Assembly (NCBI RefSeq): GCF_001592205.1
Contig: NZ_BCWM01000019.1
Span: 1-62,094, forward strand
Origin: Brevundimonas vesicularis NBRC 12165
GTDB lineage: Bacteria; Pseudomonadota; Alphaproteobacteria; Caulobacterales; Caulobacteraceae
DNA: 62,094 nucleotides
Direction: 5' to 3'
The notes under the pieces are model-generated. The model was not told the DNA's origin, made no database searches, and was given only the letters and a program-made list of their open reading frames with translations. A program made the translations under genes and the position numbers. The stretch's first letter is position 1, and the number at the start of each line of letters is the position of its first letter. Shown here in pieces: positions 27,119 to 36,010 of the stretch.

Positions 27119-27793
27119 ATGTCCCCGTTCGTCCCGTTCCGTTCGCTCACGCGTCGTCTGGCGCCGCTGGCCGTCCTGTGCGCCGTCGTCGCCTGCGCCT
27201 CGACCCCGCCGCCGCCGCCCCCGCCGCCGTCCGGCGCATCGGGCGCGCTGATGGACTGGCGCGGCGTCATCACCTCGGCCGACCGGGATCGCTATCGCCG
27301 CGTCGACGCCGCCTGGACCCTGGCCCTGCAACAGGCCAAACGTCAGCGCGGCTCCGGCGACCTGAACAGCCTGGGCGATCTGATCGACCCCAAGGCCGAC
27401 CGGCCCGGCGTCGCGCCCCTGCCCGGCGACTATCGCTGCCGCACCGTCAAACTGGGCACCCAGGGGGGCGAGGACGGGCTGGGCTATGTCGTCTACGGCT
27501 GGTTCGCCTGCCGCATCGAACAGACGCCGAAAGGCTTGAAGTTCTCCAAGCTAACCGGCTCGCAGCGCCCCTCCGGCCTGCTCTTTCCCGAAGACGACCG
27601 CCATATGGTGATGCTCGGCTCGCTGGCCTTGGCGCAGGAGCCCGCCGCCAACACCTATGGCCGCAACCCCGACCGCGATCTGGTGGCCATCTTGCAACGC
27701 ATCGGCGAGGCGCGCTGGCGGCTGGTTCTGCCGTGGCCCAACACCGAATCCAATCTGGACCTGATCGAGCTGGTCCCGGCGCCGCGCGGCTAA
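27119..27793 (+). CDS. DUF4893 lipoprotein (first copy)
   Basis: A 224-residue predicted lipoprotein: lipobox VVAC followed by a Ser-Thr and poly-Pro linker (eight prolines), then a DUF4893 domain with DWRGVITSADRDRYRRVDAAW, YRCRTVKLG, YGWFACRIE, KLTGSQRPSGLLFPED and WRLVLPWPNTESNLDLIEL. Function unknown. AAGGGAAG lies before the ATG at 27119. The next gene is a diverged paralog, so this is a tandem duplication. Confidence 0.82.
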   Translation: MSPFVPFRSLTRRLAPLAVLCAVVACASTPPPPPPPPSGASGALMDWRGVITSADRDRYRRVDAAWTLALQQAKRQRGSGDLNSLGDLIDPKADRPGVAPLPGDYRCRTVKLGTQGGEDGLGYVVYGWFACRIEQTPKGLKFSKLTGSQRPSGLLFPEDDRHMVMLGSLALAQEPAANTYGRNPDRDLVAILQRIGEARWRLVLPWPNTESNLDLIELVPAPRG

Positions 27794-27853
27794 GGTTCGG
27801 CTGAACCTCGGGCGCCCTGTCACGTTCGGTCAGGGCAACCGATGGAGACGCTG

Positions 27854-28558
27854 ATGCGCCGCACCCCTCTGGCCGTTCTGGCCCTGATGACCACGACAGC
27901 CCTGGCGGCCTGTGGCGACAACAGTCCCGCCGCCCCGACCGAGGCCCAGGCCGCATCTGAGGCGACGGCGGCGACGCAGTCCGCAGCCGCTCCCGACGAG
28001 GGGATGCAGGGCGGAACCGACTCCTGGCGTCAGGTCGCCAAGGCCGCCGACGCCAGCTTGCTTGGCCGGCTGGATCAGGCTTGGCGCATGGCCCGCGCCG
28101 AGGCGGAGGACGGCGGCTTCTCGCGTCAGGTCGAGGCCCTGGGGCCGCTCGCCGATCCCAACGCCGCCCAGACGGGCCGCATCCAACCCGGCCCCGGAAC
28201 CTATCGCTGCCGCACCATCAAGATGGGCCGCCGCGTCGAGGGTCAGGGACTGGCCTATGTCGAATATCCCTGGTTCGCCTGTTCGGTCGAGCTGACGCCC
28301 GGCGGCGATCTGGTCCTGACCAAGACGACGGGATCGCAGCGCACGCGCGGCCTGATCTATCCCGACACCGACCGCCGCGCCGTCTATGTCGGCGCCCAGG
28401 CCTGGGGCGCCGACGAGAAGACCTTCCCCGCCTATGGCGACAAGGCCGAACGCGATCAGGTCGGCGTCATCGAGCGCATCGGCCAGAACCGCTGGCGCCT
28501 GGTCCTGCCGTGGCCCAAGCAGGAAGCCAAGCTGGAGCTACTCGAGATCACCGGCTAG
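27854..28558 (+). CDS. DUF4893 lipoprotein (second copy)
   Basis: A 234-residue paralog of the preceding gene. It has a signal with lipobox ALAAC, an Ala/Thr-rich linker, then matching blocks DSWRQVAKAADASLLGRLDQAW, YRCRTIKMG, YPWFACSVE, KTTGSQRTRGLIYPDTDRR and NRWRLVLPWPKQEAKLELLEI. ATG at 27854 has GGAG 7 bases upstream. Its TAG overlaps the stop of the convergent gene on the palindrome CTAG. Function unknown; localisation is probably the outer-membrane inner leaflet. Confidence 0.82.
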   Translation: MRRTPLAVLALMTTTALAACGDNSPAAPTEAQAASEATAATQSAAAPDEGMQGGTDSWRQVAKAADASLLGRLDQAWRMARAEAEDGGFSRQVEALGPLADPNAAQTGRIQPGPGTYRCRTIKMGRRVEGQGLAYVEYPWFACSVELTPGGDLVLTKTTGSQRTRGLIYPDTDRRAVYVGAQAWGADEKTFPAYGDKAERDQVGVIERIGQNRWRLVLPWPKQEAKLELLEITG

Positions 28559-29031
28559 CGCGCGCCGGTCGAGCGGGCGATCGCGGCGCGCATGCCCTCG
28601 GCGTGAAGCGCGCCTGACGGGGCGATCTTGGTGTTCGGCGTTTCGCTGGGTCCCAGATCGGCGGTGCGATCCTCCGGCCCGGTCCAGCTCGGGCTTTCGG
28701 CCTTGCGACGGACGGCCTCGCGCAGATTGTCGGTCGCCGTCGCGGACGCCCCGCCGGATTTAGAGCCGGATTTACGCCGGTCCATCTCATTGGCGACGCG
28801 GGCGATGGCCTCGGTTAGCAGCGCCTTCTTTTCACGCGCACCCGTATCCGGGCCGCTCTCTCCCGCACGAACGCGTCCTCGGATCTGACGCTGCACCCGG
28901 TCACGCCGCCCGCGCAGCCGCCCGATCAGGTCGCGCAGTTCCGCCGGCGAACGTTCGGCCAGCGCCTTCGTCTGTTCGACCATATCGGCTTCGTCGCGAT
29001 CCAGCGCGCGCGGGTTTGGGGTCTTGGACAT
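28555..29031 (-). CDS. Unrecognised small charged protein
   Basis: A 158-residue hydrophilic protein starting MSKTPNPRALDRDEADMVEQ, with GGGAGA 9 bases upstream. Residues ~15-85 are predicted mostly helical and Arg/Glu-rich (LRDLIGRLRGRRDRVQRQIRGR), and the tail is Ser/Gly/Pro-rich. No signal peptide or membrane helix. I do not recognise the family. It lies 90 bases downstream of the beta-lactamase-fold gene on the same strand and converges on the DUF4893 pair. Confidence 0.65.
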   Translation of the reverse strand: MSKTPNPRALDRDEADMVEQTKALAERSPAELRDLIGRLRGRRDRVQRQIRGRVRAGESGPDTGAREKKALLTEAIARVANEMDRRKSGSKSGGASATATDNLREAVRRKAESPSWTGPEDRTADLGPSETPNTKIAPSGALHAEGMRAAIARSTGAR

Positions 29032-29120
29032 GACGGTCTCCCTTTCCATTGATGGGAAGACAGCGTCAGGACGCCAGGGCCGTTCCGGTTTGCGACCCTG
29101 GGTCACAGGGTCGTCCGAGG

Positions 29121-30761
29121 TCACACGCGCGTCAGTCCCAGGTCCTGGTAGTCGTAGCTGAAGTCGATGTCGGGGCTGACCCCCTTCACCGTCGCCGTCG
29201 CCGGTTTGGCCGTCAGGATCGAGAAGGTGACGAAGGCGTCCTCCTCGCGCTTGTCCGGGAAACGGGTGCGGAAGGTCTCGCCGTCATACGGCTCCAGCCA
29301 GCCTTGCAGGGCGGGCGTATGGGTAAAGCTCAGCCACAGGCCGCTCTTCCTGTTGCGGCCGCGTCCTTCGGTCTTGGGCGCAATGACGATGTCGCCGTAC
29401 CACGGATCGCGCCAAGTCCCGGCGTAGGATTCCAGCGGCATGGACGGGGGCGCGCCCGCCGCCTGTTTGGCGTCTATCTCGGCTGCGGCGGCGATGGATT
29501 TCGCATTGCCCTCGGCCTCCAGCTTCTTGGAGTCTGCGATCCAGTCCACATCGACCTTGCCCATGCAGATGTCGGTGATGCCGGACCGCAAGGCGCGCAG
29601 CAGGAAGCTCTCCTCGGCGTTGGAGAAGACGCTGAAGCCGGTCTTGCGGCCCGGGATCAGCACCGTGGCGGAAATCCCGCCGGGCGAGCCGCCGCCGTGG
29701 CTGGCGATCCGCTCGCCGCGATAGTCCTGAACCTGAAGACCCATCGCATAGGTCGAGGCGATGGAGCGGTTGGGCAGTTCCGCCGTCGGTCCGGCCGACG
29801 AGCCGACGATGATGTTGGGGCGATACATCTCGCGCGCCGCATCTTCGGAATACAGCCGTGTCCCGTCCGCCAGCTTGCCCTCGTTCAGCCGCACGGCGAT
29901 CCATTTGGCCCAGTCGGTCGGAGTGGTGCAGATGCCCCCCGCCGCCGCCGCCGAATCCCAGTTCCACACCTCGACGATGGACTTGGCGATGGGCGTCATC
30001 GGGCCTTGATAGCGCAGCGGCGGCCCGACCCGGCCGTGGGGCAGGGCGGACTTGGACGCATCGGCCAGACGCGCCAGCGGCACGGTCTCGGTCATCCCAA
30101 CCTTGTCCAGGATGCGCATTTGGATGAAGGCCTCCCACCTCATCCCCGACACGGCCTCCAGCACCGCGCCCGCGACCACGAACATCAGGTTGCAATAGTG
30201 ATAGCGCGCCCGGAAGCCGTCCTCGATCGGCACGAAGGCGGCCTGGGCCAGCACTTCCGCGCGAGTCCGGTCGCTGTTAGGCCAGAACAGCAGGTCGCCG
30301 GCGCCCAGGCCGAACCCGGCCCGGTGGCTCAGCGTATCGCGCACCGTGATGTGTTCGCCGATATAGGGATCGGACAGGGTGAAGCCGGGCAGATAGGTCC
30401 GAACCGGCTCATCCCACTTCACCTTGCCCTCGTCGACCAGGATGGCCAGGGCGGCGGCGGTGACGTTCTTGGTGTTGGAGGCGATGGCGAACAGGGTGTG
30501 CTCATTGGCCCGCCCTGGCTTGCCCTGAACCTTGACGCCATAACCGCGCGCCAGAACGGTCGCCCCGTCCTTCACCACTGCGACGCCCAGCGCCGGCTGA
30601 TCCGGCCAGGCCGCCATGCACTTGGCCACATAGGCGTCCACCGCCGCCGCCAGCGACGCATCGTCGTTCGCCGGCGCGCTCTGGGCGAACACGGGCCCCG
30701 CCGCCAGCGCCGCCGCGCCTCCGGAAGCGAACAGGGTGCGGCGCGACAGACGAAGGGACAT
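29121..30761 (-). CDS. Beta-lactamase-fold serine hydrolase (class C/EstB type)
   Basis: A 546-residue exported protein with a twin-arginine-like leader (SRRTLFASGGAAALAAG, cleavage near FAQS). The penicillin-binding-protein fold shows SxxK at Ser95-Lys98 (SNTK) and the YxN motif as YCN in RYHYCNLMF. The third motif is weak (HGGGSPGG), as in esterases and D-amino-peptidases of this group. A C-terminal ~110-residue extension (SYAGTWRDPWYGDIVI) is the lipocalin-like DUF3471 type. Likely a periplasmic esterase or peptidase, not a demonstrated beta-lactamase. Confidence 0.85.
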   Translation of the reverse strand: MSLRLSRRTLFASGGAAALAAGPVFAQSAPANDDASLAAAVDAYVAKCMAAWPDQPALGVAVVKDGATVLARGYGVKVQGKPGRANEHTLFAIASNTKNVTAAALAILVDEGKVKWDEPVRTYLPGFTLSDPYIGEHITVRDTLSHRAGFGLGAGDLLFWPNSDRTRAEVLAQAAFVPIEDGFRARYHYCNLMFVVAGAVLEAVSGMRWEAFIQMRILDKVGMTETVPLARLADASKSALPHGRVGPPLRYQGPMTPIAKSIVEVWNWDSAAAAGGICTTPTDWAKWIAVRLNEGKLADGTRLYSEDAAREMYRPNIIVGSSAGPTAELPNRSIASTYAMGLQVQDYRGERIASHGGGSPGGISATVLIPGRKTGFSVFSNAEESFLLRALRSGITDICMGKVDVDWIADSKKLEAEGNAKSIAAAAEIDAKQAAGAPPSMPLESYAGTWRDPWYGDIVIAPKTEGRGRNRKSGLWLSFTHTPALQGWLEPYDGETFRTRFPDKREEDAFVTFSILTAKPATATVKGVSPDIDFSYDYQDLGLTRV

Positions 30762-30807
30762 GGCGAACTCCAGCGAAGACCGCCGGACGCTAGCGCCCCT
30801 TCGTCGT

Positions 30808-32709
30808 CTAGGCCAGTCGCCAGCGTTGAAGCTTTTCCAACACGTCGGCGACGATCTGGTCGCGGGTGAAGCCGGTGATGTCGTGGGGGCGTTCGCCTTG
30901 GCCGGTCTGGGCGGTCAGTCGCCATTCCAGAAGGCGGCGGCCTTCGGGCGTCTCGCGCTGGGTCACGGCGGGACGCGGACGCGAGCGGGCGCCCAGGCGA
31001 TAGATGAAGGTGCGTTCGCCCTGTTTGACCGTCAGCCAGGCGACGCCGTCGTCACGCCCGATCTCGGAATCCGCCGCCTCTGCCTCCATGGCGGCGTGAA
31101 CCGTCTCCAGCGCAGGCAGGCCGTGGCGCTCGATCTCATCGTTGATATCGCTGCGGCTGGCCGGGGCCAGGATGCGTTTCAACTGCTGCGCCAGGGGCGC
31201 GCCTTCGGTCTCGAGGTTGCGGCCCGCGACGTCGGCGTTCATCTGGCGCACCAGGCCGATCGACAGCAGGATCATGATCAGGACGAAGGGCAGGGCGGCG
31301 GCCAGGGTGGCGGCCTGTAGCGCCCCCAGCCCGCCCGCCAGCAGCAGGGTGGCGGCGATCAGGCCCAGCAGCAGGCACCAATAGACCCGCTGCCAGCGCG
31401 GCGTGTCGTCGGCGCCGCCGGAGGCGATGGTGTCGATCACCAAGGCCCCCGAATCGGCCGAGGTGACGAAGAAGACCGCCACCAGCAGGATCGCCAGGCC
31501 CGAGGTGAAGGCCGCGCCCGGCAGTTGCTCCAGGAAGTAGAACAGGGCGGTCGACAAGTCCGCCGAGACGGCGTTGGAAATCGCGCCCGCCGCCTGGCCC
31601 ATGTCCAGGCTGATCGCCGTATTGCCGAAGACGGTCATCCACAGGAAGGTGAAGCCGGCCGGCACCAGCAGCACGTTCAGCAGGAACTCCCGCACTGTTC
31701 GCCCGCGCGAAATCCGCGCGATGAACATCCCCACAAACGGAGACCAGGCGATCCACCAGGCCCAGTAGAACAGGGTCCAGTCCGCCATCCAGGCGCGCGG
31801 CTCATAGGCGTAGAGGGTGAAGGTCCGCTCGACGAAATGGCTGAGGTAGAAGCCGAAGTTCTGGACCAGGGCCTTGAACAAGAAGCCGGTCGGGCCGACC
31901 ACCAGCACGAACAGCATCAGCAGCACCGCCAGAACCAGGTTCAGCTCTGACAGACGGCGCACCCCCTTGCCGACCCCGCTCATGACCGAGGCGGTCGCCG
32001 CCGCCATGACCACGACGATCAGCCCCACCTGAACCCAGGCCGTGTTGGGAATGCCCAGCAGATAGGTCAGGCCGCTGTTCATCTGCGACACGCCAAAACC
32101 CAGAGACGTGGCGATGCCGAAGGCCGTGCCCCAGATGGCGAAGATGTCGACCGCATCGCCGATCGGCCCGTTGACGCGCTTGCCCAGCAAGGGCGACAGG
32201 CCCGACCTCAGCGTCAGCGGCAGACCCTTGCGGTGCGCGAAGAAGGCCAGGCTGAGGCCCACCAGCGCATAGATCGACCAAGCGTGGGCCCCATAGTGGA
32301 AGAAGGTGATGCCCATGGCCTGACGCGCGGCGTCGAAGGTGCGGCCGGCGCCCTCGGGCGGATTGATATAGTGCTGGATCGGCTCGGCGACGCCGAAATA
32401 CATCAGGCCGATCCCCATGCCGGCGGCGAACAGCATGGCCAGCCAGGACAGATAGGGAAAGTCCGGCTCGGCGTCGTCCGGCCCCAGCTTCAGCGCGCCC
32501 GTGGGGCCGATCGCCAGCACCAGCACCAGCCCCACGAAGGCGGCGACCGAGGCGATATAAAGCCAGCCGAAGGTGTCGATCACCCAGGCCTGAACACTCT
32601 GGAACAGGCGGTCGGATTCTCCCGGCGCGACGATGGCGACAAGGAGCAGCAGCGCGATGATGGCGCTCGCGCCCCAGAACACGCGGGGGTTCATCTTCGT
32701 GGTCAGCAT
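30808..32709 (-). CDS. BCCT-family betaine/choline/carnitine transporter
   Basis: A ~633-residue transporter of the BetT type. Twelve helices, with the family signature WTLFYWAWWIAWSPFVGMFIARISRGRTVREF, and GMGIGLMYFGVAEPIQHY containing the Gly-rich TM3 substrate/Na site region. A ~115-residue soluble C-terminus (ETVHAAMEAEAADSEIG.. QIVADVLEKLQRWRL) resembles osmosensory tails of BetT. It imports choline or betaine with H+ or Na+ for osmoprotection. The start is uncertain: ATG at 32709 matches homolog length; GTG at 32754 and ATG at 32694 are options. Confidence 0.88.
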   Translation of the reverse strand: MLTTKMNPRVFWGASAIIALLLLVAIVAPGESDRLFQSVQAWVIDTFGWLYIASVAAFVGLVLVLAIGPTGALKLGPDDAEPDFPYLSWLAMLFAAGMGIGLMYFGVAEPIQHYINPPEGAGRTFDAARQAMGITFFHYGAHAWSIYALVGLSLAFFAHRKGLPLTLRSGLSPLLGKRVNGPIGDAVDIFAIWGTAFGIATSLGFGVSQMNSGLTYLLGIPNTAWVQVGLIVVVMAAATASVMSGVGKGVRRLSELNLVLAVLLMLFVLVVGPTGFLFKALVQNFGFYLSHFVERTFTLYAYEPRAWMADWTLFYWAWWIAWSPFVGMFIARISRGRTVREFLLNVLLVPAGFTFLWMTVFGNTAISLDMGQAAGAISNAVSADLSTALFYFLEQLPGAAFTSGLAILLVAVFFVTSADSGALVIDTIASGGADDTPRWQRVYWCLLLGLIAATLLLAGGLGALQAATLAAALPFVLIMILLSIGLVRQMNADVAGRNLETEGAPLAQQLKRILAPASRSDINDEIERHGLPALETVHAAMEAEAADSEIGRDDGVAWLTVKQGERTFIYRLGARSRPRPAVTQRETPEGRRLLEWRLTAQTGQGERPHDITGFTRDQIVADVLEKLQRWRLA

Positions 32710-32783
32710 CGGGTCAAAGCGTATGGCGAAGCTGACAGTTCCCAGCTTGGCCACAACCGCGCCGTCTCGATGAAGAAGATGTA

Positions 32784-32825
32784 ACTTTGCGATTCAAAGT
32801 AACGTCGATAGTCAGGCTTATCGAC
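32784..32825. promoter_or_regulatory. Two adjacent palindromes in divergent promoter region
   Basis: ACTTTG-N5-CAAAGT (32784-32800) and GTCGATA-N8-TATCGAC (32804-32825) are perfect inverted repeats three bases apart, between the BCCT gene and the second outer-membrane receptor. They look like operators for one or two dimeric regulators. No regulator gene is adjacent. Confidence 0.4.
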
Positions 32826-32869
32826 GGGCGCAAACAGACGCCTGCGCACTCTTTCAGGATCGCCGGGGC

Positions 32870-35173
32870 ATGACCTCTTCCAAACTCGTTCTCATGCTGG
32901 GTGCGGCCGCCGTCGCCCTGCCCGGCGCCGCTCTGGCTCAATCCCAGAATTCGTCCCAGACCGTCTCGCAGACCCCGCCGCCGGCGACGACGAGCCAGCC
33001 GGCCGCCCAGACCCCGGCGACCACGGCGCAGACGCCCGCGCCGCGCACTCAGACGACCGAACCGGCCCAGCAACAGCAGCCCGCCAGCGTCGGCGACGTG
33101 GTCGTCAACGCCCGCGCCAATGACGTGCGCACCTCGATCGACTCGGTCAGCTACAGCCTGGCCAATGACCTTCAGGCGACGACGGGCAGTCTGGCTGACG
33201 CGCTTCGCAACGTGCCGTCGGTGGACGTGGACCCTGAGGGCAACGTGTCGCTTCGCGGCGACGCCAATGTCACCATTCTGGTCGACGGCCGCCCGTCCGG
33301 CATCCTGACCGGCCCCGGTCGCGGCCAGGCCCTGATCCAGCTGCCGGCCAGCCAATACGCCCGCATCGAGGTCATGACCAATCCGTCCGCCGCCTACAGC
33401 CCCGAGGGTTCGGGCGGGGTCATCAACCTGATCACCAAGCCCACGGCGCCCAAGCCGGGGACCCAGACGACCGGCTCGCTGCGCGTCAACGTCGGCGACA
33501 ACGGCCGCTGGAACGCGGGCCTCAGCGGCTCGTACCAGAAGGATCGCCTGACCCTGTCGGGCGACGCCAGCTATCGCTCCGATCCGACCGAACTGACCTT
33601 CAACCGCGTCCGTGAACAGCTGGACCCGGTCACCGGCGCGGTGGTGTCGACCACGACCGTCGAACAGCCGGTCGAGTCCGAGCAGAACGGCGCCTTCGCC
33701 CGCTTCACCGCCGAATATAAGCTGGACGACAAGACCCAGCTGACCGGCGAACTGCGCGGCGTGGCCTTCGACGGCACGGGGTCGGGCGACGGCCTGTATG
33801 AAACCCGCAACGCCGCCGGCGCGGTGACCAGCGCCTATCGCCGGGTCGGCGATTCAGACTTCACCTTCAACAACTGGGGCGCCACGGCGCGAGTGCTGCG
33901 CCGCTTCGACGGCGACGGCCATGAGTGGTCCAACGAGCTGCGCTACGATTCCAACGCCAACGACACCACCAGCCAGACCCTGACCACCTTCCTGACCCCG
34001 GCGGGCGCGGCTCTGTACGAGCGGACCAGGACCGCGGTCGATCAGGTGACCTGGGGCTTCACCAGCGCCTATACCCGCCCGATGTCCGACGGCGGCAAGC
34101 TGCGCCTGGGCTATGAGCTGAACGCCCAGCGGCCAGAGCAGGACGCCGAGTTCCTGCGCGGTCCCTCGCAGGCGGCCTTGGCGCCGGTTCCGGCCCTGAA
34201 CAACCGCTTCGAAGCCACCCAGACGGTGCATGCCCTCTACACCACCTATGAGCGGCCGCTGGGCGAGAAGCTGTCGGCCCAGCTGGGTCTGCGGCTTGAG
34301 CAGGCGGACATCGAGATCAAGGATCTGACCGGCGGCGCCTCGGCGTCTCAGGACTATTTCCGCGCCTATCCGACCGCCCACCTCCAGTATCAGCTGACGC
34401 CCGAACAGACCTTGCGCGCCAGCTATTCGCGCCGCATCCAGCGGCCCCAGCCCAGCCAGCTGAATCCCTTCGTCGTCTATCAGGACCCGCTGAACGTCCG
34501 CTCGGGCAATCCAGATCTGGAGCCGCAGGAGACCGACAGCTTCGAGGCCATGTGGCAGATGCGAAAGGGCCAGAGCTTCTATCAGGCCACCGCCTATCTG
34601 CGGAACACCGACAAGGCGTTCACAGACGTGGCGTCCGACATCGGCGGCGGCGTCTTCCTGACCCGTCCGGAAAACCTGGGCTCGCGTCGCGACCTGGGCG
34701 TGGAGGCGACGGCGAACGGGCGACTGCATCCGACCCTGCGCTATAGCGCCAGCGTCAACGTCTTCCGTCAGGAGATCGACTCGGGCGCTGTCGTCGGCGG
34801 CGGCGACCGCGAGGCCACCCTGGCCAGCGGGCGTCTCAGCCTGAACTGGCAGCCGACCGCCAAGGACTTCGTCCAGGTCTCCAGCTTCTGGCAGGGCGAC
34901 AGTCTGCTGGCCCAGGGCCGGCGCGAGGCCGGCGGCATGGTCAATCTGGGCTATCGCAGGAAGCTGAACGAGCAGCTGTCGTTCAACTTCACCGCGCGGG
35001 ATATCTTCAACACCTTCAACACCACGACCATCTACGAGACGCCGCAGTTCCGCGAACGCTCGGAGCAGGACATCAAGCTGCGGGCCTTCTACATCGGCCT
35101 GACCTGGAACTTCGGCGGTCCGCGCCGCCAGCCGGAACAGTTCGACTTCTCGACCGGCCCGACCGGGGGCTGA
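32870..35173 (+). CDS. TonB-dependent receptor, outer-membrane beta-barrel type
   Basis: A 767-residue outer-membrane protein with signal peptide ending AALAQS. A Gln/Thr/Pro-rich linker (residues ~25-65) comes before VVVNARANDV, a TonB-box-like start. The plug has ALRNVPSVDVDPEGNVSLRG, ILVDGRPSGI and EGSGGVINLITKP. The barrel follows, with the late YSRRIQRPQPSQLNPF and GNPDLEPQETDSFE blocks of the OMP_b-brl_3 group. It ends in a Gly/Thr-rich tail (STGPTGG), not the usual terminal Phe. Ligand unknown. Divergent from the BCCT transporter. Confidence 0.9.
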   Translation: MTSSKLVLMLGAAAVALPGAALAQSQNSSQTVSQTPPPATTSQPAAQTPATTAQTPAPRTQTTEPAQQQQPASVGDVVVNARANDVRTSIDSVSYSLANDLQATTGSLADALRNVPSVDVDPEGNVSLRGDANVTILVDGRPSGILTGPGRGQALIQLPASQYARIEVMTNPSAAYSPEGSGGVINLITKPTAPKPGTQTTGSLRVNVGDNGRWNAGLSGSYQKDRLTLSGDASYRSDPTELTFNRVREQLDPVTGAVVSTTTVEQPVESEQNGAFARFTAEYKLDDKTQLTGELRGVAFDGTGSGDGLYETRNAAGAVTSAYRRVGDSDFTFNNWGATARVLRRFDGDGHEWSNELRYDSNANDTTSQTLTTFLTPAGAALYERTRTAVDQVTWGFTSAYTRPMSDGGKLRLGYELNAQRPEQDAEFLRGPSQAALAPVPALNNRFEATQTVHALYTTYERPLGEKLSAQLGLRLEQADIEIKDLTGGASASQDYFRAYPTAHLQYQLTPEQTLRASYSRRIQRPQPSQLNPFVVYQDPLNVRSGNPDLEPQETDSFEAMWQMRKGQSFYQATAYLRNTDKAFTDVASDIGGGVFLTRPENLGSRRDLGVEATANGRLHPTLRYSASVNVFRQEIDSGAVVGGGDREATLASGRLSLNWQPTAKDFVQVSSFWQGDSLLAQGRREAGGMVNLGYRRKLNEQLSFNFTARDIFNTFNTTTIYETPQFRERSEQDIKLRAFYIGLTWNFGGPRRQPEQFDFSTGPTGG

Positions 35174-35195
35174 CGCCCTGACGGGAGATGCGGGC

Positions 35196-35837
35196 TCAGG
35201 TTCGCGTCTCCCAGGCCAGCCAGGCGGCAACCACGATCAGGCCGCCGGCCATCACCGCGCGCAGGGCGCGACCCTGCATCCGGGGCGCCAGCCGCGCCGC
35301 GCCCGCGCCGCCGATCACGATCAGGCTGTGCACCAGGACGGCGACCGCCAGATGCAGGCTCCCCAGCGTCAGGGCCTGGCTCAGCGGCGCGCCGTGGTCG
35401 GGCCGCATGAAGGTCGGCAGCAGGGCGACGTAGAAGACCGCGGCCTTGGGGTTCAGCAGATTGCCCATCAGGCCACGCACGAACAGGCCGCGAAGCGAGC
35501 GCGCGTCCGGCGTGGGCGCCGCCTCGATTGTCGGCGCGCGCCAGGCCTCCCACGCCAGCCACAGCAGAAATAGCACGCCCGCCCAACGCAGGCCCTGATA
35601 CAGCGGCGGCCAGACGGAAAAGACCTCCGTCAGCCCATAGGCGGCCGCTAGCATCCACACCGCCAGCCCCAGGGTCACGCCCGCCACCGCCGCGAAACCG
35701 GCCAGCCGTCCCCGCGCTAAGGCGACCAGCGCCAGCCAGCCCATGTTCGGCCCCGGCGTCAGCTCGATCAGCGCCACGGCGATCAGAAAGGGGCCGACGA
35801 CGGCCGGATCGACGGGCCAGGCGGAATGGGCGATCAC
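35196..35837 (-). CDS. LysE-family amino-acid exporter
   Basis: A 213-residue inner-membrane protein with six helices. The N-terminal LIALTPGPNM-type signature reads IELTPGPNMGWLALVALARG, and GLMGNLLNPKAAVFYVALLPTF is the second family block. LysE/RhtB exporters remove excess amino acids or homoserine lactones. GTG start at 35837 with AGGAGCG 7 bases upstream. Converges on the receptor and is divergent from clpB. Confidence 0.9.
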   Translation of the reverse strand: MIAHSAWPVDPAVVGPFLIAVALIELTPGPNMGWLALVALARGRLAGFAAVAGVTLGLAVWMLAAAYGLTEVFSVWPPLYQGLRWAGVLFLLWLAWEAWRAPTIEAAPTPDARSLRGLFVRGLMGNLLNPKAAVFYVALLPTFMRPDHGAPLSQALTLGSLHLAVAVLVHSLIVIGGAGAARLAPRMQGRALRAVMAGGLIVVAAWLAWETRT

Positions 35838-35914
35838 GAGGCGCTCCTGTTCGCCAGAGCCTAGGCGCGCGGCGGCGAAACGGACAGCCCCGAAAGCCGC
35901 CCAGCGGACCCCTT

Positions 35915-35934
35915 GTGTGACCCGATCGTCACAC
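35915..35934. promoter_or_regulatory. GTGTGAC-N6-GTCACAC palindrome upstream of clpB
   Basis: A 7+7 base inverted repeat in the lysE-clpB divergent region. It resembles a Crp/Fnr-type operator but the core TGTGA and TCACA are 8 apart, not 6. Candidate operator for clpB or the exporter; assignment is a guess. Confidence 0.35.
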
Positions 35935-36010
35935 CCACCTCGATCTCAACGGCGCGCTGCTCAGCAGAGGGCGCGCTGAAATCCATCCGCCTTCCGAGGG
36001 GACTGAAACC

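Noticed and set aside
29121..30761. True beta-lactamase
   Set aside because: The third active-site motif is weak and it has a DUF3471-like extension, fitting an esterase/peptidase.
35915..35934. CRP site upstream of clpB
   Set aside because: The half-sites TGTGA/TCACA are 8 apart, not the CRP spacing of 6; kept only as an unnamed palindrome.
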